Assembly (NCBI GenBank): GCA_964369525.1 | Contig: CAYJEW010000001.1 | Span: forward strand, 17,764-81,763 | From: JAAYCI01 sp964369525 | Lineage (GTDB): Bacteria; Bacillota; Clostridia; Oscillospirales; Ruminococcaceae | Reading direction: 5' to 3' | Length of the DNA: 64,000 nucleotides | Shown here: positions 28,104-36,923 of the stretch, one piece after another | Numbering within the stretch: position 1 is the stretch's first letter | How the letters are laid out: each line of letters opens with the position of its first letter | The notes under the pieces: model-generated | Database searches by the model: none | What the model saw: the letters and a program-made list of their open reading frames with translations, nothing else | Told to the model about the DNA's origin: nothing | Position numbers and translations under genes: made by a program

Positions 28104-28331
28104 GCTATATGCACCCAATATTGCGTGTGATGTTGAAAGCGGCTTTTTGGGGCGCTTTTGCTGTGTGTTTTGCGGCCGTATTAGTCGCTGGCGCCTACGC
28201 TAAGTGGGGCGGCTGTGCATAGGCGGTAGTTTTGTATGTGTGACGCATTATGTGATATGATATGCACATATAGTTGCAGTGCGCACATGTAAAGCGCTCT
28301 GTATTGCATATAATTTAATAAGAGGTGAAGT

Positions 28332-28673
28332 ATGACTATAGAGCAGGTGGTGCAGTGCGCAAAGCAGAACAATACAGAGCAAATTTTGCCTATTATCCAC
28401 TATCTCAAAACCCAATACCCGGCCGCACATTTTGATGAGTATAACAGCGAAAAAACTCGCATACCCACATGGCGTTTTAATAATAACTATGTGGGCATTG
28501 GCTGCAGAAAGCACTATATCTCCGTATACTTTAGCCAGCCAAGTGCAGCCCAAACAGTAGCCCAGCACACGCCGTACTGCAGGGCGCTTAAAGCCTGCGT
28601 AAACTTTAGCTATAAAAGAGAGCTACCGCTACAAGCTATATATAAAGGGATAGACGCTTGCTTTAGCACCTAA
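28332..28673 (+). CDS. DUF1801-like small protein
   Basis: A 113-residue cytoplasmic protein resembling the DUF1801/YdhG group: IPTWRFNNNYVGIGCRKHYISVYF corresponds to the conserved W-x-F/Y, VGIG and HISxYF strands, and there is a Lys-rich GKG-like region near the end. No enzymatic function is established for the family. RBS agaggtgaag precedes ATG 28332. It is a single-gene unit bounded by terminators on both sides. Confidence 0.65.
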   Translation: MTIEQVVQCAKQNNTEQILPIIHYLKTQYPAAHFDEYNSEKTRIPTWRFNNNYVGIGCRKHYISVYFSQPSAAQTVAQHTPYCRALKACVNFSYKRELPLQAIYKGIDACFST

Positions 28674-28680
28674 CACAAAA

Positions 28681-28717
28681 ACCGCCAAAGCTTAAATGAG
28701 GCTTTGGCGGTTTTTTA
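28681..28717. terminator. Bidirectional terminator
   Basis: ACCGCCAAAGC (28681-28691) pairs with GCTTTGGCGGT (28701-28711), with T-rich sequence on both outer sides. It serves the plus-strand DUF1801-like gene and the minus-strand tspO-like gene. Confidence 0.9.
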
Positions 28718-28741
28718 TTTGTGTGGCTATATAAGGTAGCT

Positions 28742-29212
28742 TTAGTTTAAAAGCGCTATGGCAATATTTAGGTAGCCCGCAAAACTAACCCATAAAAAAT
28801 AGGGAAGCATAAAAAGCGCGGCAGGCTTTGAGATGCGCATAAATTTTATTATAGTAATTAAAATAAGCGCCCACAGTAACAATAACCAGAAAAACGCAAA
28901 AAGATATAGCGATAGATTAAAAAAGAAGATGGTCCAAAAAAAGTTGATAAACAGCTGTAAACCATAAACCTTAAGTGCGGTGCGCACCTGCGCTTTGTCT
29001 GCGCCCGAGGTATATATAATATATGAAGCCACGCCCATAAGCGTGTATAAAATGCTCCACACAATAGGGAATAAAAAGCCGGGTATGGCCAGCGGCGGTA
29101 GGCTAAAGTTGTTGTATATATCTATGCTGTTGCCTGCTAAAAATCCAATAATAATGCCTATGCCAATAGGAATTATTAGCGCAATAATAAGTGCTTTCCA
29201 ATTAATCTTCAT
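28742..29212 (-). CDS. TspO/MBR family tryptophan-rich sensory protein
   Basis: A 156-residue membrane protein with five hydrophobic helices, the TspO topology. PGFLFPIVWSILYTLMGVASY is the conserved PxxxFPxVWxxLYxxMG motif, and WVSFAGYLN near the C-terminus is the family's WxxFAxxLN. TspO proteins bind porphyrins and cholesterol-like ligands and modulate stress responses. ATG 29212 follows gaggtga. It is monocistronic. Confidence 0.92.
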   Translation of the reverse strand: MKINWKALIIALIIPIGIGIIIGFLAGNSIDIYNNFSLPPLAIPGFLFPIVWSILYTLMGVASYIIYTSGADKAQVRTALKVYGLQLFINFFWTIFFFNLSLYLFAFFWLLLLWALILITIIKFMRISKPAALFMLPYFLWVSFAGYLNIAIALLN

Positions 29213-29234
29213 GCTATCACCTCAATAAAAGTAG

Positions 29235-29272
29235 TTGCCGCCCGCCTGTAAGGCCGGCGGCGGTTTTTTTAT
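29235..29272 (+). terminator. Orphan terminator-like hairpin
   Basis: CCGCCCGCC pairs with GGCCGGCGG across a C-C mismatch and is followed by seven T on the plus strand. No plus-strand gene ends just before it, since tspO runs the other way. It may stop antisense or read-through transcripts. Confidence 0.4.
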
Positions 29273-29425
29273 CTGCTACATTGCTTGTACCATACCCCCG
29301 CAGCGAAAATACGCATATTTTGTAATAAAAAACACAAAGTAACATTAAAATATTGCCATTATAAACATTAATTATTTACATTTCTGTAATTTTGCACAAA
29401 GTTTGACATAGTTTTACAAAATGTA

Positions 29426-29454
29426 TTGTGATATATGCTGGGTGGGTGTATACT
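29426..29454 (+). promoter_or_regulatory. Promoter of the SBP-GGDEF-EAL gene
   Basis: TTGTGA (29426-29431), 17 bp, TATACT (29449-29454). A TTGACA at 29413 has no good partner. The leader is about 135 nt. Confidence 0.5.
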
Positions 29455-29573
29455 TTTTGTGCCATACAGCATGGTTAAAGTGCGTATAAAAAATTAACTA
29501 AAGTACACAGGGGTGTAATTAAAAGAAAGCAACTACGGCACAAAAGTGCCACAGCGCTCTAGGTAGCAAACAT

Positions 29574-29590
29574 GGGGATAGGAGGTCCCC
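29574..29590 (+). promoter_or_regulatory. Ribosome binding site in a hairpin loop
   Basis: GGGGA (29574-29578) and TCCCC (29586-29590) flank TAGGAGG, placing the Shine-Dalgarno sequence in the loop of a 5-bp stem 5 bp before ATG 29596. It could tune translation initiation. No known riboswitch core was found upstream. Confidence 0.5.
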
Positions 29591-29595
29591 AACGT

Positions 29596-32493
29596 ATGAG
29601 AGTGAAAAAAGTAATCAGCTTGGTGCTGATAATGTGTGTGGTCTTGGCAGTGTCTCCGTTAATGTCTGCAAGTGCAAGCGAGGCAGATAATGTAATACGG
29701 GTGGGCTACGATGCCGCCTTTACCGACCTAATAGAAGATATGGACAGCATGTACCATAAAGGCTACGGCTATGAAGTGTTTCAAAAAATGGCAGAAGTTA
29801 GCGGGTTAACATTTGAGTTTGTGGCTATAGACGGCAGCTTGGTGGATGCCGTTAACACAGGCTATGTAGATGTAGCCGGCTTTAGCATTAGAACCGACCA
29901 AAGAAAAGAAGAGGTTTTGTTCTCCGCAACTCCATACAGCAAAACCTATGTTGCGCTTATGACCGACGACATGGATATGCGCTATGCCGATATAGAGAGC
30001 ATAAACGGTAGTACGGTGGCCACCTACCCCGACAACTACGCCCAAATAGAGCTAGACCGCTTTTGTGAGGCAAATAACATTAGCGTAAACTATATCTACG
30101 GCACCTCTGCCAATTACATGAATATGGAGGCAGACTTTTACATTACCTATGCCGAAGACGCGCACTCTACCAGCAGAAACAACGTACTGGGCCTGGGTGT
30201 GTACAACCTATACCTCATGACAAGCTTTGAAAACCAAGAGCTGATGGATAGTCTAAACGATATATTTATTCATATTGTTTACACAGAGGGTAATTTTTTT
30301 ATGGAGCTGGAGGCAGAATACCTTTCAGGCCTCTTGGAAATTAACCACCGCTCGCTTACGCTGCAAGAGGTAGAAACCCTAAGGCAGCGGCCGCTGGAGG
30401 TGGGCTATGTTTCTCACTACCAGCCAATAACCTATACAAACGAGCAGGGCGAGGCCGCCGGCGCTATGATAGACACGCTAAACGCATTTGCCCAGCGATA
30501 CGGCTTTGAGATAAACTACCACCCATATGACATTACAGACCCCCCCGAAGAGCACGAAAATTTTGATGTGCTTGTAACGCTTTACGGCGATATTAACCAT
30601 GCCCTTGAGCACTATACGCCAACAGAGTCGTACTATCAAATTCATATGTATGCGCAGGTACGTCAGGATATACGCAACAGCTCAGAAACAACCGCAGACA
30701 TGATTGAAAACTCTCCAAGAATAGGCATATTACCATACCAAAACATAGACTACGATAGATTTCTTGAGCAATTCCCAAACAACGAGTTTGTGTTTTATAC
30801 CGAATGGCACGAGCTGTTAGATGCTTTTGCAGCAGGCGAGGTGGATATGCTTATAGCCACCGAAACTGCGGCGCTTACCTATGCAGAGCTGTACCTAGAC
30901 GGTGTAGATAGCGCAACCGTACAAACCGACATTGTGCTGCCCATGCACTTTCTTATATCAAACAACATTTCGGCGCAGTACCTGCCCATTTTTAATGTTA
31001 TGATAGACCGCATGGCAGAGCATGAGTACGAGGAAATTCTTTATGTAAACACCAACGCCTTCTTCCCACAAAACGAAGTAACAATGTGGGATAGTATACA
31101 GAGCAACTGGTACTACTACGTAATTGCATTTTTAATAACGGTGCTGGCCTTTGGCATATACGGCAACTATGCTCAGCGCGAGAAAAAACGCGCGCTGAAA
31201 AAGTCATACAACACCGACACGCTAACAGGCTTTATGGCGATACACAAATTTAGAGACGAGCTGGAGGCCACGCTAGAAAAAGCAAGGCCAAATGAGTACG
31301 AGCTTATATCTTTTGATATCGACATGTGCAAAACCATAAACACCCACTTTGGCCCCGAAAGAGGTACAGCGGTAATTGTGGCTATGGCAGATGCTCTAAA
31401 AAAAGCGTTTAAAGACACATCGGCCGTTATAACCCGCCGAACAGCCGAGCAGTTTTTAATTTTACGGCGTGTGCAAGACGGCGGACACATTCGCGATATT
31501 TACAACACATACATACTGCCCGAAGTTCAAGGCGTAATTGGCGAAAAATATAATCTGTCTATGTCGTTTGGTATGGTAATAATTAGCGACTGTAAGCAGA
31601 GCGCCTCAAACATTATGGGCTATGCCGACGATGCAAGGGTGCAAGGCAAAACAGTGCACAAAACCACTTTTATAGAATTCAGCGACAAAATGCGAACCTA
31701 CTTTGAAAACAAGGTAAACATTACCTTCCGCATGGAGCAAGCCGTAAAAGACCGTGAGTTTGCGGTGGTGTATCAGCCTAAAATTAGCCTAAAAACGCTA
31801 CAAGCTGAAGGCGCCGAGGCGCTGGTGCGCTGGCGGCCACGCCTTGGCGATACCATATACCCAGACGAATTCATACCTGTTTTTGAGGCAAACGGCTTTA
31901 TAGCTACGCTGGATTTGTATGTGCTAAACAGCGTGTGCGAGTTTATAAAAGAAAACAAAGGCAAGGTGCGCCTGCCAAGAATTTCGGTAAACCTCTCGGC
32001 ACATACAGTGCTTGCCGACAATGTTATAAACCGCATATCCGACACCATCTCAATGCACAACATAACCCCGCAAGAGATAGAGCTGGAGCTCACCGAAAGC
32101 GCCGTAGAGAGCAACACCGAAAAATTCTTGCTAAAGATTATGCAGCTTAAAAAACTTGGGTTTGCCATATCTATAGACGATTTTGGCGCAGGGGTATCGT
32201 CGCTAAATAGGCTGTCGGCTGTAGAGGCAGACGTGCTAAAGCTAGACAAAGCCTTTTTCGACCTAAAGGACCAAGGCAATAAAAGTACGGTTGTGGTAGG
32301 CAATGTGGTAAATATGGCAAAAGAGCTTAACATGATGGTTGTTGCCGAAGGGGTAGAAACCTATGCGCAAGCAGTATGGCTAAAGGGTATTGCGTGCGAC
32401 TATGCGCAGGGCTACTACTTTGAAAAACCTGTAGAGCAGGACGAGTTTTTAAAGATTTTGCTAGAGAAAAAGCAATATACATTAATGCTGTAA
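29596..32493 (+). CDS. Membrane c-di-GMP phosphodiesterase with two solute-binding domains
   Basis: A 965-residue protein starting at ATG 29596 after aggaggt. A signal peptide (SPLMSASASEA) is followed by two bacterial extracellular solute-binding (SBP_bac_3-like) domains (about 30-255 and 268-490). One transmembrane helix (about 505-527), a degenerate GGDEF domain with RTAEQF at the signature (near 613), and an EAL domain (about 700-965) follow. The EAL residues are complete: EALVRW, SVNLS, ELTES, DDFGAG, KLDKAF, AEGVE and AQGYYF. Inference: external amino-acid-like ligands adjust c-di-GMP breakdown. The degenerate GGDEF may bind GTP as an activator, as in some known phosphodiesterases. It is monocistronic. 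Confidence 0.92.
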   Translation: MRVKKVISLVLIMCVVLAVSPLMSASASEADNVIRVGYDAAFTDLIEDMDSMYHKGYGYEVFQKMAEVSGLTFEFVAIDGSLVDAVNTGYVDVAGFSIRTDQRKEEVLFSATPYSKTYVALMTDDMDMRYADIESINGSTVATYPDNYAQIELDRFCEANNISVNYIYGTSANYMNMEADFYITYAEDAHSTSRNNVLGLGVYNLYLMTSFENQELMDSLNDIFIHIVYTEGNFFMELEAEYLSGLLEINHRSLTLQEVETLRQRPLEVGYVSHYQPITYTNEQGEAAGAMIDTLNAFAQRYGFEINYHPYDITDPPEEHENFDVLVTLYGDINHALEHYTPTESYYQIHMYAQVRQDIRNSSETTADMIENSPRIGILPYQNIDYDRFLEQFPNNEFVFYTEWHELLDAFAAGEVDMLIATETAALTYAELYLDGVDSATVQTDIVLPMHFLISNNISAQYLPIFNVMIDRMAEHEYEEILYVNTNAFFPQNEVTMWDSIQSNWYYYVIAFLITVLAFGIYGNYAQREKKRALKKSYNTDTLTGFMAIHKFRDELEATLEKARPNEYELISFDIDMCKTINTHFGPERGTAVIVAMADALKKAFKDTSAVITRRTAEQFLILRRVQDGGHIRDIYNTYILPEVQGVIGEKYNLSMSFGMVIISDCKQSASNIMGYADDARVQGKTVHKTTFIEFSDKMRTYFENKVNITFRMEQAVKDREFAVVYQPKISLKTLQAEGAEALVRWRPRLGDTIYPDEFIPVFEANGFIATLDLYVLNSVCEFIKENKGKVRLPRISVNLSAHTVLADNVINRISDTISMHNITPQEIELELTESAVESNTEKFLLKIMQLKKLGFAISIDDFGAGVSSLNRLSAVEADVLKLDKAFFDLKDQGNKSTVVVGNVVNMAKELNMMVVAEGVETYAQAVWLKGIACDYAQGYYFEKPVEQDEFLKILLEKKQYTLML

Positions 32494-32497
32494 ACCA

Positions 32498-32540
32498 AAA
32501 ATAAAAAGGCAGGGGTGACACCCTGCCTTTTTATTTTTTA
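32498..32540. terminator. Bidirectional terminator
   Basis: AAAAAGGCAGGG (32503-32514) pairs with CCCTGCCTTTTT (32521-32532), loop GTGACA, T-rich on both strands. It separates convergent genes. Confidence 0.93.
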
Positions 32541-32551
32541 AAATATTACTA

Positions 32552-33691
32552 CTACGCTTTGCTCTGCTGTGCCCCATCGCCCACATGCTGTACATAAAGC
32601 GACTGGCTTGGGTAGGCAAACTGCACGCCGTGTTTTTTTGCCAGCTCCATTATAGAGTAGTTAACCCGCTCGCGCACCTTGAGGTGGTCTATAAAACCGG
32701 GCAGGGATGTGTAAAAAATAACCCTAATGTCCAGGCTGGAGGCCCCAAGGTCTGCAAACCTTACGGCAATTCTGTCTTTTATAATGTTGTCGTCGGCCTG
32801 TAGCATAGCCAAAATATCGCTGCTGTAGCTTTGCATCTGCTCGGGCGAGGTGGCGTATTCAAGGTTTAGCACAAAATCCACCCTGCGCACCTCCATGTCG
32901 CTACCCCAGTTGGTAATGGGCGAGGTAGACAGCGTGCCGTTTGGCATTACGGTTAACGCGCCGGAATCTATGCGTATTTTTGTGCTGCGCAGGTTAATGT
33001 CTTCCACAGTGCCTTCTATGCCGGCGCAGGTTATCCAGTCGCCAATTTCAAACGGCCGCTCCAGTATAAGCACAAGCCCGCCAAAAAAGTTTGCCGCAGA
33101 GTCTTGAGCGGCCAGCGCAACCGTGAGCCCGCCAAGCCCAAGGCCTGCAATAAGGCCGTTTATGTCGTAGTTTAGCTCGGCCAAAATAATAACAACCGCA
33201 ACCGCCACCACAACGCCGTTGAATATAGCCGCTAAAAACCGCGAAACACTTTGCCCAACGTTAATGTCTAGCTTGGTGCGTGCGGTGCGCAGCAAAAGGA
33301 ATGATATATCGCTTGAAGATATAAGCGCCCAAGCTATTGCCACCACAATAGATATGCGAGAGGCCACCGATAAAATAGGCGGTAGCGCGCTAAGCGCCGC
33401 CGAGAGCGCCGCCGGCAAAAACTCGTTGCCGGCAAGCTGCGCAAGCGTTTGCACGCCAAACAATATGCCGTTTAGCTTTAGCAGCACCGAAAGCGGCCGC
33501 TGAATGCCTTTAAGCAGCAGAAAAACAATAGGCTTTTTGTCTTTGTCTATGCGCTTTTGTATGGCAGGCAAAAGCCTGCTCGCCAGCAAAAACGCCGCCA
33601 CCCAAAACAGTATAAAAATACCAAGAGCAATGGCGCAAACCCGTATAAGCCCACCGCCCCAGTTTAGTATATCCAGCAAAGAATCAGGCAT
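32552..33691 (-). CDS. MscS-family mechanosensitive ion channel
   Basis: A 379-residue inner-membrane protein with about four N-terminal hydrophobic segments. The MscS core follows: a Gly/Ala-rich pore helix (LNYDINGLIAGLGLGGLTVALA), FFGGLVLILERPFEIGDWI, and the beta domain with VEDINLRSTKIR and MPNGTLSTSPITNW. These channels release solutes on membrane tension. ATG 33691 follows gggag. It is probably the second gene of a two-gene unit with the small membrane protein upstream. Confidence 0.93.
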   Translation of the reverse strand: MPDSLLDILNWGGGLIRVCAIALGIFILFWVAAFLLASRLLPAIQKRIDKDKKPIVFLLLKGIQRPLSVLLKLNGILFGVQTLAQLAGNEFLPAALSAALSALPPILSVASRISIVVAIAWALISSSDISFLLLRTARTKLDINVGQSVSRFLAAIFNGVVVAVAVVIILAELNYDINGLIAGLGLGGLTVALAAQDSAANFFGGLVLILERPFEIGDWITCAGIEGTVEDINLRSTKIRIDSGALTVMPNGTLSTSPITNWGSDMEVRRVDFVLNLEYATSPEQMQSYSSDILAMLQADDNIIKDRIAVRFADLGASSLDIRVIFYTSLPGFIDHLKVRERVNYSIMELAKKHGVQFAYPSQSLYVQHVGDGAQQSKA

Positions 33692-33754
33692 AAAGCATAC
33701 TCCCTTCTGCCAATAAAACGCTGTGGCCGCTTTGAACAGTTGTATTAAATGGCT

Positions 33755-34240
33755 TTAGCTATCGGCTGCGTCATTTTCACCTGTGTCGGTAGGTGGTGCG
33801 CTGTTTTGTGGCGACTGATAGTCTTGCAGCAGGCTGTATAGCTCTTCAAGCTGCTTTTTGCCAATAGCCTCGCAGTCTAAAAACATGCGCTTGCCGCTTT
33901 GCCTATTGCGGGCAATAAGCAGGGTGTTTCCGGGGGCCATAAACCGCTTTTTAGCAGCATGTTTTGGGCGCGATATTTCATATTCGGCTATACGCAGCCG
34001 GTGCTTTTCGTGCCCTGCTACAGAGTACACAAAAAGCCCGTCTGGGTACCAGTCTATCCGCAGGCTTTCGCCATATATCGATATCCAGCCTGCGCCACAC
34101 GCTGCCAACAGCGGCAGCAAAAACTGTAGCACAATTCCAATATTTATTACAGACACAAATATGCCTGCCACAAGCCCACAGCCAAGCGTGATTACAATAC
34201 CTTTAATAAGTGAATAGGTTGTGCGGGAATAACTTTGCAT
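33755..34240 (-). CDS. Small membrane protein, possible PH-like domain
   Basis: I do not recognise the family with certainty. The 161-residue protein has two N-terminal hydrophobic helices (about 12-32 and 36-55). A strand-rich region follows (IDWYPDGLFVYS, HRLRIAEYEIS), which could be a bacterial PH-like fold, and then an acidic, Pro-rich tail. ATG 34240 lies downstream of a promoter at 34292-34320. It lies 63 bp upstream of the MscS gene on the same strand, and may modulate it. Confidence 0.6.
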   Translation of the reverse strand: MQSYSRTTYSLIKGIVITLGCGLVAGIFVSVINIGIVLQFLLPLLAACGAGWISIYGESLRIDWYPDGLFVYSVAGHEKHRLRIAEYEISRPKHAAKKRFMAPGNTLLIARNRQSGKRMFLDCEAIGKKQLEELYSLLQDYQSPQNSAPPTDTGENDAADS

Positions 34241-34291
34241 ATAAACGTACCTTTGCGGTTTAATTTAGTGTTGGCGCAGTGCGCTGTTTTT

Positions 34292-34320
34292 AGTATATCA
34301 CCGCCGAATGCATTGTACAA
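34292..34320 (-). promoter_or_regulatory. Promoter of the small membrane protein/mscS unit
   Basis: Minus strand TTGTAC (34315-34320), 17 bp, TATACT (34292-34297). It diverges from the radical SAM promoter 11 bp away. Confidence 0.6.
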
Positions 34321-34330
34321 GTGGCGGCTA

Positions 34331-34360
34331 TTGCGGCGCTGTGCGGCGCTGGGGTATAAT
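34331..34360 (+). promoter_or_regulatory. Promoter of the radical SAM gene
   Basis: TTGCGG (34331-34336), 18 bp, TATAAT (34355-34360), 24 bp before the ATG at 34385. Confidence 0.6.
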
Positions 34361-34384
34361 AATAAAAAAACCAAGAGGCGGCAT

Positions 34385-36139
34385 ATGCAAAACACAAAAC
34401 ACAAAAAAATTGTGCTGGTAGCGCTAAATGCGCGCTACACACACACCAATATTGCTGTGCGCACCCTTGCGGCATATGTGCAAAGCTGTGGCGGCGTGCG
34501 GCCGAGCATAGCTGAGTTTAGTATTAATATGCCGTTTGATACAATACTTGCACAGCTAAGCGCCCACGCCGCCGACGCCTATATTTTCTCATGCTATATA
34601 TGGAATATAGAGCAGGTAAAGCAGCTGGTGTGCGAGCTTAAAAAGTTATGTCCAAGCGCATTTATTGGGCTTGGCGGGCCGCAGGTATCGCATGGGGTAC
34701 AGGCTATTTTACAAAACATTAACGAGGCCGACGGCGTGTTTTACGGCGAGGGCGAGTGGGCGCTTGCTAAATTTTATGCCGAGCTGCAAACGGGGCAGCC
34801 GCTGCAAAGCTTTGCGGGCTTTATGAGTAGGTGCGATATAACAGAGCAGGCGCCGCCGCCAGCTGTAGAGATAAACGAACTGCCGTTTGCATACATGCCA
34901 AACGAGCCGCTGCAAGGCCGCCAGCTGTACTACGAAAGCATGCGCGGCTGCCCGTTTGCTTGTAGCTACTGCTGTAGCGGTGCAAAAGAGCAGGTGCGCT
35001 ATAAAAGCCTGCCAAAGGTGTATGACGAGCTACAACGCTTTTTTATTATGGCGCAAGATGGCGCACAAAAACGTATAAAGTTTGTAGACCGCACCTTTAA
35101 CGCCAACCCGCAGCGCGCGCTGGAAATATGGCAGTACCTTGCGCAGCAAGACAACGGCAGCCTTAGCTTTCACTTTGAGATACAAGCCTCGCTAATTACG
35201 CAACAGCAGCTGGATTTTTTAGCCACGGTGCGTAGCGGGCTGTTTCAGTTTGAAATTGGGGTACAAAGTACCAATGAACAAACGCTGACAGCGGTGCAGC
35301 GCAGCCCCGAAACACAGCAGCTGTTTAAAAACGCAGCCGCCCTGCGCAAAGCGGGTAATATTCACCTGCATCTAGACCTTATTGCAGGCCTGCCGCACGA
35401 AGACTACGCTAGCTTTGCCAACTCGTTTAACAGCGTGTATGCACTTGCACCACACCAGCTGCAGCTGGGCTTTTTAAAACTGCTAGAGGGTAGCGCACTG
35501 CAAAGGCAGGCGCAAAGCTTTGGAATAGTATGCCAAAGCAGGGCGCCGTTTGAGGTGCTGTACACAAACAGCATCAGCTACCCAGAGCTATGCCGCCTAA
35601 AGCTGATAGCCGAGCTGGTGGAAACATACTACAACAGCGGACGCTTTACCCACCTTGTGCGGCATATGGTAGCACAGCACCAAACCCCGTTTGCCTTTTT
35701 CGAAGCGCTGGCAAACCACCTAGAGCAAAGCGGCCGCAGCGCGCGCGAGCAAAGCCAAGCGGCGCAGTACCAGCTGCTCGGCAGCTTTGCCCAAAGCCGA
35801 GGTGAGCTAACAGAGCAGCTGCAATGGCTCTGCCGCTTGGACCTCGCGCTGCACGAGCGGCCGCGCGTGCGCCCCGCCTGGGTACTGCAAAACGGCGCTC
35901 TGCCTCGCCGCCTAGCGCTTATATTTTACCAAGATAGCCAAAACATAAGCCGCTATCTGCCACATCTTGCAGATATGCAGCCAAGCCATATTGAAAAAAT
36001 ATGCCACATCGAACGCTTTGCCTGCAACCCATACACAGGCGAGGCGGGCGAGTATTGCCTGCTGTTCGACTATACCCGCCGCACACCCGAGGGCCACGCA
36101 GTGGTTCACCAAATTCAGCTGCCAATAGGTGAGCAATAA
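34385..36139 (+). CDS. B12-binding radical SAM protein (DUF4080-type)
   Basis: A 584-residue cytoplasmic protein starting at ATG 34385 (aagaggcgg upstream). The N-terminal part (about 5-140) resembles the cobalamin-binding domain of B12-dependent radical SAM enzymes (VLVALNARYTHTNIAVRTLA). A radical SAM core follows with the [4Fe-4S] motif CPFACSYC (CxxxCxxC, near 195-202) and GVQSTNEQTL. The last 200 residues resemble DUF4080, which accompanies such proteins. The reaction is not established for this group; methyl transfer or ring rearrangement are possible. It is probably monocistronic. Confidence 0.88.
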   Translation: MQNTKHKKIVLVALNARYTHTNIAVRTLAAYVQSCGGVRPSIAEFSINMPFDTILAQLSAHAADAYIFSCYIWNIEQVKQLVCELKKLCPSAFIGLGGPQVSHGVQAILQNINEADGVFYGEGEWALAKFYAELQTGQPLQSFAGFMSRCDITEQAPPPAVEINELPFAYMPNEPLQGRQLYYESMRGCPFACSYCCSGAKEQVRYKSLPKVYDELQRFFIMAQDGAQKRIKFVDRTFNANPQRALEIWQYLAQQDNGSLSFHFEIQASLITQQQLDFLATVRSGLFQFEIGVQSTNEQTLTAVQRSPETQQLFKNAAALRKAGNIHLHLDLIAGLPHEDYASFANSFNSVYALAPHQLQLGFLKLLEGSALQRQAQSFGIVCQSRAPFEVLYTNSISYPELCRLKLIAELVETYYNSGRFTHLVRHMVAQHQTPFAFFEALANHLEQSGRSAREQSQAAQYQLLGSFAQSRGELTEQLQWLCRLDLALHERPRVRPAWVLQNGALPRRLALIFYQDSQNISRYLPHLADMQPSHIEKICHIERFACNPYTGEAGEYCLLFDYTRRTPEGHAVVHQIQLPIGEQ

Positions 36140-36461
36140 GCGCCTGTTTTACCGCCTGCCGCAAAATGCGTGCTGGTGCGCATGCAAAACATGTATGCGC
36201 TAAACCCGATATAACGCCATTTTTAATTAAACATTTTGTTTAATTTTTGCTATTTATTACTTGCAGTAGCCCAAAAGCGCCGATGGTGGCAGCTAAAGGA
36301 GGTTGCGGCCAAAACGGCGTGCGCAGCCGTACTTGTTTTGCACAAGCGGCTTTTGCTCTTCGCCTTTGCGCGCAAAGCAAATTACATTTTTGAGTATAGC
36401 GCAGCTTAACAGCCCAACGCCAAACAAAAAAGCACCCCAGAAGGGGTGCTTTTTAATTTAA
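36140..36461. other. Intergenic region with AT-rich dyad and terminator
   Basis: A perfect AT-rich inverted repeat, AATTAAACA and TGTTTAATT separated by TTT (36225-36245), lies 90 bp after the radical SAM stop. It is followed by T-rich sequence and could act as its terminator or as an operator. The terminator at 36426-36454 closes the opposite operon. No gene is apparent. Confidence 0.45.
36426..36454. terminator. Terminator of the molybdenum hydroxylase operon
   Basis: AAAAAGCACCCC (36427-36438) and GGGGTGCTTTTT (36443-36454), loop AGAA. The minus-strand transcript ends in a U run. It lies 8 bp after the stop of the iron-sulfur subunit gene. Confidence 0.93.
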
Positions 36462-36923
36462 TTACTTGCCTGCCACCTTTTCCACGGCATTTAGAATGTT
36501 TTGGTAGCCTGTGCACCGGCACATATGGCCGCTTATCAGGCGCCGCAGCTCTTCGCGGGTATACTTTTGGCCACTGCCCACAATCTCCACCGCTGTCATA
36601 ATAATCCCCGGTGTGCAAAACCCGCACTGTATGGCGGCTTCGTCCACAAACGCTTGCTGCACGGGCGAAAGCTCGCCGTTTGGGCCGGTAATGCCCTCTA
36701 CCGTAAGCACGCTTTGCCCCTCGGCCCACACGGTAAGGTAGATACAGCTGGTTACGCTTTTGCCATTTATCAGCACGGTACATGCGCCACACTCGCCAAC
36801 CTCGCACCCCTTTTTTACGCTGGTTAGCCCAAGGCGCAGGCGCAATGTATCGGCAAGCGACTCTCGCTCGTCTATGGCAACGCTTTGCAGTTTGCCGTTT
36901 ACGGTTAGCTGAATAATTTTCAT
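36462..36923 (-). CDS. Molybdenum hydroxylase [2Fe-2S] subunit (xanthine dehydrogenase type)
   Basis: The 153-residue small subunit carries electrons from the molybdenum centre to FAD. The plant-ferredoxin-like cluster motif is CEVGECGACTVLINGK with a distal Cys (SCIYL). The second cluster's cysteines are in CGFCTPG and CRCTGY. The length is normal for the small subunit of three-subunit enzymes. The ATG overlaps the FAD-subunit stop by 4 bp (ATGA) with aaaggggtg upstream. It is the last gene of the operon. Confidence 0.94.
   Translation of the reverse strand: MKIIQLTVNGKLQSVAIDERESLADTLRLRLGLTSVKKGCEVGECGACTVLINGKSVTSCIYLTVWAEGQSVLTVEGITGPNGELSPVQQAFVDEAAIQCGFCTPGIIMTAVEIVGSGQKYTREELRRLISGHMCRCTGYQNILNAVEKVAGK

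Noticed and set aside
29461..29595. c-di-GMP (GEMM) riboswitch in the leader of the SBP-EAL gene
   Set aside because: AGGTAGC near 29561 recalls the GEMM 3' part, but the matching GCAAAGCC segment and tetraloop stem are missing.
34235..34384. N-terminal 50-residue extension of the radical SAM protein
   Set aside because: It covers the promoter TATAAT at 34355 and has no ribosome site; ATG 34385 fits the family start.
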